Source: Arenicola marina
Taxonomy: Eukaryota > Annelida > Polychaeta > Arenicolidae
NCBI GenBank assembly: GCA_964019135.1
Contig: OZ025261.1
Coordinates: forward strand, 36,818,820-36,882,819
Reading direction: 5' to 3'
Length of the DNA: 64,000 nucleotides
Of this stretch, positions 26,301-31,493 are shown one piece after another. The notes beneath the pieces are model-generated. The model saw nothing but the letters and a program-made list of their open reading frames with translations. It was not told the DNA's origin and ran no database searches. How positions within the stretch are numbered: position 1 is the stretch's first letter; each line of letters opens with the position of its first letter. Both the position numbers and the translations under genes were made by a program.

Positions 26301-26995
26301 TTAAATTACATGGAATAATACCCTTAATTACGGTCCAGTTAGGCTTATATGTAAGAAGACGTTTAACGTGTTTCCTAATTACTTCAGATTGCCAGTATGG
26401 AGACAAGCTGCCGGACTGCAGAGCTAGCGACACCTACCGGTGTTACGACGCCAACTACCGTGAAGATTGTTGCGGCGTGTGTCACCGAGCGGCTGAGCTT
26501 TTCAAAGTGAAGGGTAAGCGTCAATATCATCACCGACGTCTGAATAGAAGTCTGCATCATGCATGTGTATGTTAGGATATGTCTGGACCGCGCGTTTGTG
26601 TCATAGGCTGTGTGTGTGACTACCAGGATATATCGCAAAATTATACGGCGTGATTGCATAAATGATATCACACAGTAGTCATAATTTTCCCATTATTTAA
26701 AGATGCGACTTTTAATATAATTAATGTAGACTTTGGCACTTATTCAGTTTGCATTACCAGCTGTTCCACAATAGGTGTAGATAGTTCACTTAGAAGTACA
26801 CGTAGAGGATCTGGTGGTATTTATGTTATTGTTTATGTTTTGAAGCTATCTATTCTTGTTATTATTACTGAAATCGCTTTACTTATAGGATGTCCTTATG
26901 GAGATAGAATACCCGGATGCAATCCTGAATTCTGTGCAGATCCCAAGCTACAACGCGAGTGTTGTCACACATGTCGAATCTCGAACAGCTTGTAA
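6624..26995 (+). CDS. ADAMTS/MIG-17-like secreted metalloprotease with 13 PLAC-like modules (27 exons joined)
   Basis: A zinc metalloendopeptidase of the M12B (adamalysin/reprolysin) clan, probably acting on extracellular matrix. The 27 exons I could join keep one frame across every junction (3,879 coding bases, about 1,292 residues). Order: propeptide with RVRR furin site; catalytic domain beginning near DYVAEVLLVVDYAI, with zinc site HEIGHNLGAEHDG and Met-turn YIMT; ADAMTS-style disintegrin-like/Cys-rich part (PPGQAF..DDQCR to NGTSCGNNKWCMHGECV); then 13 modules with pattern C-xYGDR-x-C-x(~8)-C-x(~8)-CC-x2-C, mostly one per phase 1-1 exon. No thrombospondin type-1 repeat is seen. Two mucin-like linkers lie after modules 5 and 7. 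The stop is TAA at 26993-26995. The first exon(s) with signal peptide are missing from this model. C. elegans MIG-17 is a known protease with a single C-terminal PLAC domain; the long array here is the odd part. Confidence 0.88.
7184..7282 (+). CDS. Metalloprotease exon: propeptide part 2
   Basis: Acceptor TTCACGCAG, donor TAT|GTAAGT, phase 0-0. It encodes SIGVYRDVANEAVIILSASH and ends DDVIISHDY. This continues the propeptide; the frame agrees with both neighbours. Confidence 0.75.
7510..7605 (-). repeat. tRNA-related SINE-like fragment
   Basis: On the minus strand, GGTCGTGGGTTCGAACC (box B) is preceded by a loose A-box-like stretch near 7595. It lies only a few bases from the acceptor of the next exon at 7612. 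Confidence 0.4.
7612..7912 (+). CDS. Metalloprotease exon: propeptide end with furin site
   Basis: Acceptor CTGCCTTCCAG, donor TTCG|GTAGGC, phase 0-1. It encodes IGHLQLDDEQYILQPKT (typical of reprolysin propeptides), an acidic run of Asp/Glu, then ARVRRDAP, a proprotein-convertase site that should separate propeptide from protease. About 70 residues follow before the catalytic core begins, longer than usual. Confidence 0.85.
8172..8304 (+). CDS. Metalloprotease exon: start of catalytic domain
   Basis: Acceptor TCTGTCAG, donor TTTACAG|GTAGGT, phase 1-2. It encodes ARPLNIDDFEGEFTRLGG and EDYVAEVLLVVDYAIFYR, the first catalytic beta-strand of M12B proteases. The intron that follows holds the 91-bp minisatellite. 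Confidence 0.85.
8573..9754. repeat. 91-bp minisatellite carrying a copied splice acceptor (13 copies)
   Basis: Thirteen nearly identical 91-bp units. The only regular difference I see is T/C in GTTGACTCCACG versus GTTGACCCCACG. Each unit holds a pyrimidine tract, CCCCCAAGGCTGATGG, the near-palindrome CCTATACGTATATAGG, then GTATATAG|GTGGTACTC. That last part is the acceptor and first codons (Arg-Trp-Tyr-Ser) of the next exon; only the final copy continues into coding sequence. The homogeneity suggests recent expansion. Confidence 0.95.
9747..9840 (+). CDS. Metalloprotease exon: catalytic domain, helix after strand 1
   Basis: The acceptor is the TATATAG of the last 91-bp repeat; donor GGGG|GTAAGG; phase 2-0. 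It encodes WYSMSRRRDAAGREAEAMAN and INHYFSYVGLG, matching the first helix of M12B catalytic domains. Its first bases are part of the upstream minisatellite unit. Confidence 0.85.
9897..10050. repeat. 24-bp repeat with seven CRE-type palindromes
   Basis: TGACGTCA occurs six times, and AGACGTCA once at the left edge, spaced about 24 bp apart, with CATCATGTAATCGG-like spacers. TGACGTCA is the consensus site of CREB/ATF factors. It lies in the intron after the 9747-9840 exon. Function is unknown; it may be only a short minisatellite. Confidence 0.85.
10201..10278 (+). CDS. Metalloprotease exon: catalytic domain
   Basis: Acceptor TTCCGTGCAG, donor ACG|GTAAAT, phase 0-0. It encodes ISERYKSISESDFSITVRIS and ends GIFIST. 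Fits the second catalytic strand of M12B enzymes. Confidence 0.8.
10762..10922 (+). CDS. Metalloprotease exon: catalytic domain
   Basis: Acceptor TTTGACCCAG, donor ACGGG|GTCAGT, phase 0-2. It encodes NTGLIFTHSDTALNDFEAWL, then LPPCDVAALFTG. The pattern of a helix followed by D-x-A-x-L-F-T-G is standard for M12B catalytic domains. Confidence 0.85.
10965..11140. repeat. 23-bp minisatellite, about 8 copies
   Basis: The unit is GAGTCTCCTGGAGTAAAACC plus ATT, in tandem just after the donor at 10923. The repeats are close to identical. Confidence 0.9.
11413..11462 (+). CDS. Metalloprotease small exon: catalytic domain
   Basis: Acceptor CTGCTTGTAG, donor GGAG|GTGCGT, phase 2-1, only 50 bp. It encodes YIPYSKRSNGVLAAIGG and joins exactly to the Gly codon of the next exon. 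Confidence 0.75.
11687..11792 (+). CDS. Metalloprotease exon: zinc-binding HEIGH
   Basis: Acceptor CCGTGTTTCAG, donor ACAA|GTAAGG, phase 1-2. It encodes LADNRGVCTSRKASLNRDSG and YGTTLTVSHEIGH. His, Glu (catalytic base) and His of HExxH are present. The Asn codon that follows is split by the intron. Confidence 0.93.
11883..12262 (+). mobile_element. LINE 3' end fragment (CR1/L2/Jockey-like)
   Basis: Inside the intron between the two halves of the zinc site. The frame at 11905-12096 reads TTAYGLNSSKNQRSKLWN and ends FRCNCNPCTLCN. This matches the conserved tail of many non-LTR retrotransposon reverse-transcriptase proteins (YGLxS..WNxLP.E..., then a CxCxxC end). A TTATC-type microsatellite tail follows at about 12238-12260, typical of LINE 3' ends. 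It is a 5'-truncated copy; exact clade not determined. Confidence 0.72.
12542..12706 (+). CDS. Metalloprotease exon: zinc site end and Met-turn
   Basis: Acceptor GTGGTTTTAG, donor AGCAG|GTAAAT, phase 2-2. It completes the zinc motif with NLGAEHDG (third His, then Asp), then CSRYDQYIMT (Met-turn) and CSIDYFRKHLFYLS. Every residue expected for an active M12B peptidase is present. Confidence 0.93.
13131..13275 (+). CDS. Metalloprotease exon: ADAMTS-type disintegrin-like region, first half
   Basis: The acceptor is TTCGTAGCAG, a NAGNAG tandem site; use of either AG keeps frame. Donor TGCGGG|GTGAGT, phase 2-0. It encodes RNCLLELDRRTPTEAAES and PPGQAFRVDDQCRIMHG, matching the start of the ADAMTS disintegrin-like domain (PG..Y..DEQCR..FG). 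The last ~24 bases plus the donor seed the following minisatellite. Confidence 0.87.
13262..16650. repeat. 32-bp minisatellite carrying a copied splice donor (about 105 copies)
   Basis: The unit GTGAGTGGGGAACCAGCTCC followed by TTCTACTGCGGG equals the last ~24 bases of the preceding exon (ACCAGCTC.TTCTACTGCGGG) plus its intron start GTGAGTGG. The array thus contains roughly 105 donor-like sites, GTGAGT, GTGAAT, GTAAGT or GTAAAT. Higher-order blocks are visible: the stretch with GGTAAATAGATGGGAGAGCC recurs near 13310, 13540 and 14155. The last unit is degenerate near 16620-16650. Confidence 0.96.
16721..16843 (+). CDS. Metalloprotease exon: disintegrin-like/Cys-rich region, second half
   Basis: Acceptor TGGGCTATAG, donor AAG|GTAGGT, phase 0-0. 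It encodes GSHNDERLCKRLECYNPVAR and ends RAANGTSCGNNK. This aligns with the C..LWC...C...(D)GT.CG..KWC part of ADAMTS proteins. Confidence 0.85.
17105..17156 (+). CDS. Metalloprotease small exon: WCMHGECV
   Basis: Acceptor TTTCCTTACAG, donor GGAG|GTATGG, phase 0-1. It encodes WCMHGECVYDARAPSGG, the end of the ADAMTS disintegrin-like/Cys-rich motif. From here on all exons are phase 1-1. Confidence 0.85.
17390..17540. repeat. 12-bp minisatellite (AATGTACTTATA type)
   Basis: Tandem AATGTACTTATA/AATGTACTTGTA units, about 12 copies, just before the acceptor of PLAC module 1. Confidence 0.85.
17562..17726 (+). CDS. PLAC-like module 1
   Basis: Acceptor TGCCTTGCAG, donor CCTG|GTGAGA, phase 1-1. It has six cysteines (C, C, C, CC, C) ending LCYDEFYNKSCCLSCQ. 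The first inter-cysteine loop is longer than in modules 2-13, and the YGDR signature is absent, so this is the most divergent member. Confidence 0.82.
17815..18065. repeat. Dispersed G-rich element, family E
   Basis: Bounded by a G-rich start (CCGGAAAGGGGCGGAGG) and GCCCCCCGGGGCG at the right. The inside has CGCACTTTTCTTTCGTGCTTC and GAATGGCGGCCCACCCCACC. It resembles 58035-58290 directly, and 25845-26020 in reverse complement. Confidence 0.5.
18296..18418 (+). CDS. PLAC-like module 2
   Basis: Acceptor CACGTGACCAG, donor GAAG|GTCAGT, phase 1-1. It encodes DCPYGDRSDWCEHSLRSSDC then RDRCCQSCSRIFTGVE. All six cysteines and the YGDR signature are present. Confidence 0.88.
18787..18900 (+). CDS. 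PLAC-like module 3
   Basis: Acceptor ACGCACGACAG, donor GAAG|GTGAAA, phase 1-1. It encodes GCEFGNRATWCNSMRPRECY then DTCCETCRRY. Six cysteines. Confidence 0.87.
19248..19367 (+). CDS. PLAC-like module 4
   Basis: Acceptor GTCGTCCAG, donor CAGG|GTAAGC, phase 1-1. It encodes GCQYGDRVSWCSSTAASNCY then MCCRSCSRHYTGVQ. Six cysteines. Confidence 0.88.
19858..20341. repeat. Tandem duplication (~255 bp offset) containing G-rich element family D, ending at a splice site
   Basis: The stretch from ATATGTTTAGTATTTACGGG to the TG/TA microsatellite occurs twice (19858-20100 and 20113-20341). Each copy holds an element starting GTCGGGGGCGGATCTCGGGG and ending CAATTCCTAGATCCGCCCCT (inverted ends GGGGCGGATC/GATCCGCCCC). 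The right microsatellite (TATATATGGATATG) runs almost into the acceptor of PLAC module 5 at 20352. Confidence 0.75.
20353..20706 (+). CDS. PLAC-like module 5 plus Thr-rich mucin-like linker
   Basis: Acceptor GTGGGTCCCCAG, donor GCAG|GTCTTT, phase 1-1, 118 codons. It encodes GCLYGDRESHCSMRDC then YACCWTC, followed by about 80 residues rich in Thr, Pro and Ser (TTTTATTTTTVTTTTTVPTT-like). Such a linker would be O-glycosylated and extended, separating the first five modules from the rest. Confidence 0.85.
20878..21117. mobile_element. MITE-like element, family B, copy 1
   Basis: Starts GGGGGGCAAGGGGCATTTGC and ends TCCCTTGCCCCCCC, inverted ends. The inside repeats GTGAACTGGGAATG several times. 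Other copies lie at 32561 (same orientation) and, reversed, near 49445 and 55512; fragments lie near 33810 and 35340. It is non-coding. Confidence 0.65.
21281..21388 (+). CDS. PLAC-like module 6
   Basis: Acceptor TTGGTGTACAG, donor ATCG|GTAACG, phase 1-1. It encodes DCVDLDARCYDLPARDCYND then TCCRRCRQ. The first loop is shortened and YGDR is lost, but all six cysteines remain. Confidence 0.84.
21630..21843. mobile_element. Element family C, copy 1 (ends GCGGATCCAGG / GACCCGCCC)
   Basis: Begins GGAGCGGATCCAGGATTTTT and ends CCTGGACACCCCTGCGGACC, with G-runs inside and GAACTTGCGACTGGG. A second copy at 56268-56481 has ends GCGGATCCAGG and CCTGGATCCGC, clear inverted repeats. Confidence 0.55.
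21916..22017 (+). CDS. PLAC-like module 7
   Basis: Acceptor TGTATCCGCAG, donor CAAG|GTAAAT, phase 1-1. It encodes GCEYGDRLPSCDTIAVSTQC then EGCCVKCQ. Six cysteines. Confidence 0.87.
23351..23677 (+). CDS. Ser/Thr/Pro-rich linker exon of the metalloprotease
   Basis: Acceptor GTTCTTGTAG, donor CCAG|GTAACA, phase 1-1, 109 codons without cysteine. It encodes PAIAPQTTTPLEHPSRTSG and similar low-complexity sequence rich in Ser, Thr and Pro. It is likely a second mucin-like spacer, between modules 7 and 8. Reading on past the donor gives an alternative end (see 23678-23787). Confidence 0.75.
23678..23787 (+). other. Possible alternative C-terminus with hydrophobic tail
   Basis: If the donor at 23678 is not used, the frame continues through NTTPTEGSLYWHLPRWP into TVLAIFFVQVFILWVPLS and a TAG at 23785-23787. 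A terminal ~18-residue hydrophobic stretch right before a stop resembles a membrane or GPI-attachment tail. No AATAAA follows closely. It may be chance. Confidence 0.3.
24172..24285 (+). CDS. PLAC-like module 8
   Basis: Acceptor GTTGCCTTCAG, donor GAAG|GTGTGT, phase 1-1. It encodes VCEDEYNWCRYVPQRLCYEE then RPCCQTCRQ. Six cysteines; YGDR is absent. Confidence 0.85.
24343..24592. mobile_element. MITE-like element, family A, copy 2
   Basis: ATGTCTGGAAGGGGTAAATC at the left and CACTTCCAAACCCCTG at the right, with the family's internal AAAATCGACATTCGACACTG. It lies in the intron between modules 8 and 9. Confidence 0.6.
24888..25007 (+). CDS. PLAC-like module 9
   Basis: Acceptor TGTACTTGCAG, donor CAGG|GTAAGG, phase 1-1. 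It encodes GCTYGNRVAKCTGISSHSCN then ESCCWDCW. Six cysteines. Confidence 0.87.
25221..25343 (+). CDS. PLAC-like module 10
   Basis: Acceptor TATACCCACCAG, donor ATCG|GTACGC, phase 1-1. It encodes DCPYGDQYYWCSDLVQRLHC then RQDCCESCRKFQ. Six cysteines. Confidence 0.88.
25669..25788 (+). CDS. PLAC-like module 11
   Basis: Acceptor TCGGTGTTTAG, donor CCAG|GTCAGT, phase 1-1. It encodes GCEFGDRASWCANIGRDECY then RHDCCHTCWRY. Six cysteines. Confidence 0.88.
25845..26020. repeat. Dispersed G-rich element, family E
   Basis: CCGGAGGGGCACTACATTAC, a long G-run, then GAAGAACGAGAGAAAAGTGC and CTAACAGTCATGGCAAAGTA. It aligns by eye with 1083-1240 over most of its length. Confidence 0.5.
26388..26513 (+). 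CDS. PLAC-like module 12
   Basis: Acceptor AATTACTTCAG, donor AAGG|GTAAGC, phase 1-1. It encodes DCQYGDKLPDCRASDTYRCY then REDCCGVCHRAAELFKVK. Six cysteines. The FKVK end is shared with a decayed exon at 28140-28238. Confidence 0.88.
26889..26995 (+). CDS. PLAC-like module 13 and stop codon
   Basis: Acceptor CTTTACTTATAG, phase 1 in. It encodes GCPYGDRIPGCNPEFCADPK then RECCHTCRISNSL and TAA at 26993-26995. A donor-like GTAAGG overlaps the stop, but it would leave phase 2, unlike all neighbouring exons, so I prefer the stop. A PLAC module at the very C-terminus is the usual position in this protein class. Confidence 0.82.
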
Positions 26996-27021
26996 GGTTG
27001 TAAGAGAGGTATTGACTTGCA

Positions 27022-27495
27022 TCCGCCAATGGCAGGACCCCATGCATCTTGTCTATCATCCAATGGCAGGACCCCATACATCTTGTTTATCAGGCACTGG
27101 CCGGACCCCACGCCTCTTGTTTCTCAGCCAATGGCAGGACCCCATACATCTTGTTTATCAGCCAATGGCAGGACCCCATACCTCTTGTTTATCAACCAAT
27201 GGCGGGACCCCATACATCTTGTTTATCAGCCAATGGCAGGACCCCATACCTCTTGTTTATCAACCAATGGCGGGACCCCATACATCTTGTTTATCAGCCA
27301 ATGGCAGGACCCCATACATCTTGTTTATAAGCCAATGGCAGGACCCAACAGTCTCACGATTCAGCCGGATCCCAAGCATAACATGTATCAGCCAATGGCA
27401 GGACCCCATACATCTTGTTTATCAGCCAATGGCAGGACCCAATACATCTTGTTTATCAGCCAATGGCAGGACCCCGTACATCCCGCGCATCAGCA
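27022..27495. repeat. 34-bp minisatellite, about 14 copies
   Basis: The unit is CCAATGGCAGGACCCCATAC followed by ATCTTGTTTATCAG. It starts 27 bp after the protease stop, so it would lie in the 3' UTR. One unit is disrupted near 27343-27385. Confidence 0.95.
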
Positions 27496-27770
27496 GTAAA
27501 AGAAATACATGACATCACAAATGCCCGCCATCTCGGGATGACTGCGCAAAGAGTTCCGGGAAGTATTTTGTTTTCTTTAATTGTTCTACGGAGATAAATA
27601 CAATATTTCTTGGGTGATGCCATAGAATGCATAGATTTAATGATGTTATCGAAGTTACGTCCAAAAGATGCTATAGCCTTTTAGCTTTTCTCTCGTTATT
27701 GCGCTTGTGTACTTAGCAAATAGTCTGGAAAAAATGATCAAATGCGGAGTGAAGTATCAGCGTTTAATAG

Positions 27771-27903
27771 GTAAGGTTCATAGGGACAGATTGTTTGGAG
27801 CATCATATTCTGACGAGAAAACGTTCAGTATTGGACACGATAAGTGTCGAGAAGTAGCAAAGGAGAAATGTCCGACATCTGTTGAAGATGTTATACAAAT
27901 ATA
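27771..27903 (+). pseudogene. Degenerate PLAC-like exon
   Basis: After CAGCGTTTAATAG the phase-1 frame reads GKVHRDRLFGASYSDEKTFS then DKCREVAKEKCPTSVEDV and TAA at 27901-27903. HRDRL and the KC..KC spacing recall YGDRL and the C..CC part of the modules, but most cysteines are missing and no donor follows. The similarity is weak. Confidence 0.35.
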
Positions 27904-28139
27904 AGCATACTTGTATATATTAAATGCAGCGGTAACGACATGCGGTACTTTCCTAGATTCGTATTGTAGTGAATACAACCATGAATGTCCAGTCAATTAG
28001 GGCGAAATCTCAATAGATATAACTTAATTATACGTATGGAGATAAAAAATAAGTTTCTGACACGGTTTCCCAGCTCTCTCCTTTGGCGAGTACGTGTGAA
28101 AGCTACACGAATGTTTAAAGTTAATAATCTGTATTATAG

Positions 28140-28238
28140 GATGTGTTTGCCTTTACTCGCGGTGGCCTTCGCTGTCCACGTCCAGTCGCTCCACTGGTTT
28201 TCAAGGAGCCTATCGTTCACAGAATTTCAAAGTGAAAG
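28140..28238 (+). pseudogene. Decayed PLAC-like exon with cysteines lost, splice sites kept
   Basis: Acceptor TGTATTATAG, donor AAAG|GTGTCT, phase 1-1 and open throughout. It encodes GCVCLYSRWPSLSTSS and ends TGFQGAYRSQNFKVK. The end aligns with CC-x2-C...FKVK of module 12 as GF-QG-Y, i.e. cysteine codons changed to Gly, Phe and Tyr, each explainable by one base (TGT to GGT, TTT, TAT). It lies beyond the stop of the main gene. Confidence 0.55.
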
Positions 28239-28696
28239 GTGTCTCACTTAATACATTCCCATACTTGCTCAGTTGGGAGTTGGTGCTTAGCTACCTCATT
28301 GTAATGATCCGTGGAGGCAAAAATGTACTTGTCAACACGACTATGGTCGTAGCCTCTCTCCTGCGTGATTGAAGATGATTGGTCAGAGCCTCCTAAAATA
28401 TAGATTTTAAAATGTTGACTGCGTGGTTAGGTGGTTCCGTCTCCCCTATGCTAGCCACTGACGGTCACAATGGCAATCTCTTCAACCAATGCCCATGTAT
28501 TTTGCTTGTTAGTGTTATCCAGTGTATTCGTGTATCGGCTTGTTGAAATCAGCACATTTTTTGTATCTTGGTTCAGGACTCCACCTCAAGTACGTCACGT
28601 GACCAGTGTAAGTGTCTTATCTATGAGCTTTGTACAAAATGCGTGTTTGCCATTATTTATTGTCCTGGTCACTGTAATTGTAATATAAAAGCACAA

Positions 28697-28702
28697 AATA
28701 AA
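28697..28702 (+). terminator. Poly(A) signal candidate 1 of the metalloprotease
   Basis: AATAAA in GCACAAAATAAACAGTG, 1.7 kb after the stop. Possible upstream cleavage site. Confidence 0.35.
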
Positions 28703-28991
28703 CAGTGTATGGTGTTAGGCTTCACTAAACTCAGGTTTGCATACTACTTGGCGATGGTTCAACTCGTATAGCCCACAAGCCCACACAACACGTCATGCAG
28801 GACTAGTGTGTACGAGGTTACTGTAAATCGTCATTATACTGCCCCAAAAAATTGTATTTATACTTGTAGAAGTGTCATATTTATATTATACAACTGCCAT
28901 GAATATGAGCATGTGTATGCTTTGTGTTTTTATCTCGCTGGTAAATGACCCATTGATATTTAATGTGTATAATGACATTTTAGTTCCCAAA

Positions 28992-28997
28992 AATAAA
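28992..28997 (+). terminator. Poly(A) signal candidate 2 of the metalloprotease
   Basis: AATAAA in CCCAAAAATAAACTTG, followed by a T/G-rich stretch (CTTGTTTACCTGTAATTCC, GATGTTTCGTTG). Good match to a cleavage region; it would give a 2-kb 3' UTR including the 34-bp minisatellite. Confidence 0.45.
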
Positions 28998-29220
28998 CTT
29001 GTTTACCTGTAATTCCTGCGATGTTTCGTTGTTTGATATACATACGTCTTGTGTGGTGACTGTGAGCGAAGTTACAGATACAGACGCTCAATTAAGGTGC
29101 GACTTCGTGTAGACCATTGTCCACCCCTTTTAGACCCAGGGACGTGTGCATGAAGTCTTGAAAGGTGGGGGACGCAAAATACGTGTAAAAGCCGACGTAG
29201 GTGACCGAGGTGCACAGTCG

Positions 29221-29226
29221 TTTATT
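29221..29226 (-). terminator. Poly(A) signal candidate of the deiodinase
   Basis: TTTATT on the plus strand, i.e. AATAAA on the minus strand, 184 bases past the SECIS. It would end a 3' UTR of about 2.3 kb. Confidence 0.5.
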
Positions 29227-29409
29227 CGAGTTCATGCGTACCTGTACTAAAATCGTCGTCCGCGAAAAGGATAAAAAATATCCGAATATTATTAAGTCAG
29301 TGTTAACATGTGTGTGTGTGGTTGGGGGGGGGGGGGGGTGCGGAGTAGGCTACAGCAGGGATGAAAGGTACGCATTGTGACATCTCGATAAGTCCTTTAG
29401 ACTAGTAAT

Positions 29410-29483
29410 GCCCTCTGGTGAAAGGCCATCAAACTAACACTTTTAATTTCAGTTATAGTCGTCATCTACATTCACCAGAGGGC
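29410..29483 (-). promoter_or_regulatory. SECIS element (selenocysteine insertion signal)
   Basis: Read on the minus strand: a perfect 13-bp helix I (GCCCTCTGGTGAA with TTCACCAGAGGGC), a small internal loop, ATGA at 29465-29462, 12 bases, AAA at 29449-29447 in the apical loop, a helix II with GACTA/TAGTT pairing and two mismatches, then TGAT at 29431-29428. This gives the non-Watson-Crick quartet (ATGA opposite TGAT) and AA-apical arrangement of eukaryotic SECIS elements. Orientation and position (2.0 kb after the stop) suit the deiodinase; vertebrate deiodinase 2 also has a distant SECIS. Confidence 0.85.
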
Positions 29484-31093
29484 GACACTGGCTCATATGA
29501 CTATTGTCGCATCTTATGTGTTAGATTTTGCCACATGCAATGCCACATGCTGTGTCACCATATGTACACCTCAAAAATAATTAATGCAATAGATAGTCTG
29601 GTTCCCATTCCCATTATTGTAACTTTGAGGACCTTATAATCAATAAGGTTTTTTTCTCTAAATTAGTATTCTTTATGGATCTACTTGAAATTGCAATCAA
29701 GTATGTTATGTTACTTTACTAAAAAAACAAAAATACTGCCCATGATTTTGTCTTTAACGTGGCGGTCAATGGGAAAATGCTCTATAATGTATATTTTTTC
29801 AAGATTTTGGAGCCTTCCGAAAACCGAAAAGCCCGCAAGGATCTCGCTATACCCGCCATACATTTATGCGTGTTAGTGTTGGGTGAACGGCTTACCATTG
29901 AGGCATCCACGTGCTTTATAAATATATACAACATACCCCATCAACTTGTTCACGAGTGAAACCGAATTCCAAACAGACAAATTACAAGGACGTTAATCTC
30001 AAGGTCATCGGAGCAAGATTGCGGTATCTTGAGCAAGGCTCAGCGGTGCTTGACCGCGATCTGAACCAACAACAAGACCCATTAATCTTGGACATGTGCA
30101 AACAACAATTTAACTCCATTATAAGGAGTCAAATGGTAAAAACAGACTGAGGTCGACCTGGTGCGGTGAGTTCCTTTGGAATACGTATTAACAGAGGAAG
30201 TAGGCCAGAACGCTTGCCGCATAAATACGAAAACAACCTTGTAGGCCCACCTCACTTGCCTTTGTGCGTGGGCAAAAAAACTTAGTTGCTTCTGTCAATT
30301 GAGGACAAGGACGTTTATTTTCGGCTAGGTCAATTTATTTTTGGAAGGGCAAGGAACAGTGTGGGGTGCTTTCTGAGAAAGTATAAACTTTAACAGGTTC
30401 TCAGTTAGGCCTGAGGTTAAGGCGCCGAGAAAATGCGTTTTCGAATGACGACATTAAAGAGGGTGGGAAGTAACTTTTCCGATCTCCGCGATTGGCATCC
30501 AGAAATTCTTAGATTCGCGATATCACTTTTAAAGGTGTTTTTTTTCGCGCCCGGTCTTAACAGTCCTTATCTTGGAGTTTTGATATTACTCTCCCTAATT
30601 CTTGGGGATTCGCGATTCAGAAGATGTACCTAGATGCACCTAGGTATATAGCAGCCACTAATCATGGTCGTTCTGGTGAGGAGACTGCCCATATAACAGT
30701 ACATTCTTGAAAAAGAAGGCGCAAGCCGAGTACATATCTTTTCAAGAAGGAACTGTTACAGGGGTATTCTCAGACTTAAAGTACGGTGAGCCTCACATGT
30801 TTCCCAGCAAACTTTTAGGATGCACATTACATCTCTCGCTTCCGAAAGCGATAAAATAGCTGACTGAAGTCGGCCAATCTTCCATCTTAGCACCCATGAA
30901 GTTTACTATTGTAGCAACATTAGGCGTGAGTCATACGTGAGCCAAGCTAAAACAGTGGTTCGCCCTGACATGGAAGAACGTCGGACCCTGCAGCCACAAG
31001 GCAGTTCAGTTCATCTGCAGATAGCAAGAATGAAGAGTGTTCAGGAGAAAAATAGTTTGGTCTCCTTGAGTCAATCGCTATTTATCAGATCGC

Positions 31094-31131
31094 TAAAACT
31101 GTACATTCTTGAAAAATAATGTACAGTTTAG
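31094..31131. other. Strong hairpin in the deiodinase 3' UTR
   Basis: CTAAAACTGTACATT and AATGTACAGTTTAG pair over 14 bp with one bulge around a 10-base loop (CTTGAAAAAT). A related phrase GTACATTCTTGAAAAAGAAG occurs at 30699. Function unknown; it lacks the SECIS core. Confidence 0.6.
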
Positions 31132-31493
31132 ACAATAGGATGACGTCATAACAGTACTTTAATCTATGTTATGGCAAGCAATTGCTTCAGGATAGCTCAC
31201 GAATGACTCAGGCCTATCATTTACCACAATTACAATATACCGATCCATAATTTGCTCCACCACTAAGCTCCGCCCACGCTTGAGATTAGATCAAGGAAAA
31301 AGGTTTCCTTAATCTAAGAAACTAAGTGACATGCTGCTTTGTCTGTCCGAATTGTTTGTCCGACATAACGCACGTGGAATACCTTTGTTGACCACATGGT
31401 TAGATAATAGCAACAGTGACGTCAGAGAATGATTGACAGCCTGGACCGGTCTATTTGTTTCATGGGCTGTGACACGGGAAGGCACATGGATCC

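Larger units (their letters stand above)
29227..31493 (-). other. Deiodinase 3' UTR (inferred)
   Basis: No coding frame is convincing here on either strand. The stretch runs from the deiodinase stop to the AATAAA at 29226-29221 and contains the SECIS (29483-29410) and a strong hairpin (31094-31131). Its length is inferred from the positions of the stop, SECIS and poly(A) signal. Confidence 0.5.

Noticed and set aside
28568-28771. Cys-rich frame CKCLIYELCTKCVFAIIYCP after a possible acceptor
   Set aside because: The phase-1 reading expected from this gene meets a stop within nine codons, and the cysteine spacing is not that of the modules.
31147-31225. Other ATGA/GTGA-containing hairpins in the deiodinase 3' UTR as SECIS candidates
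   Set aside because: None combined a closed helix I, the ATGA...GA quartet and an AA apical loop at correct spacing. 29483-29410 does.
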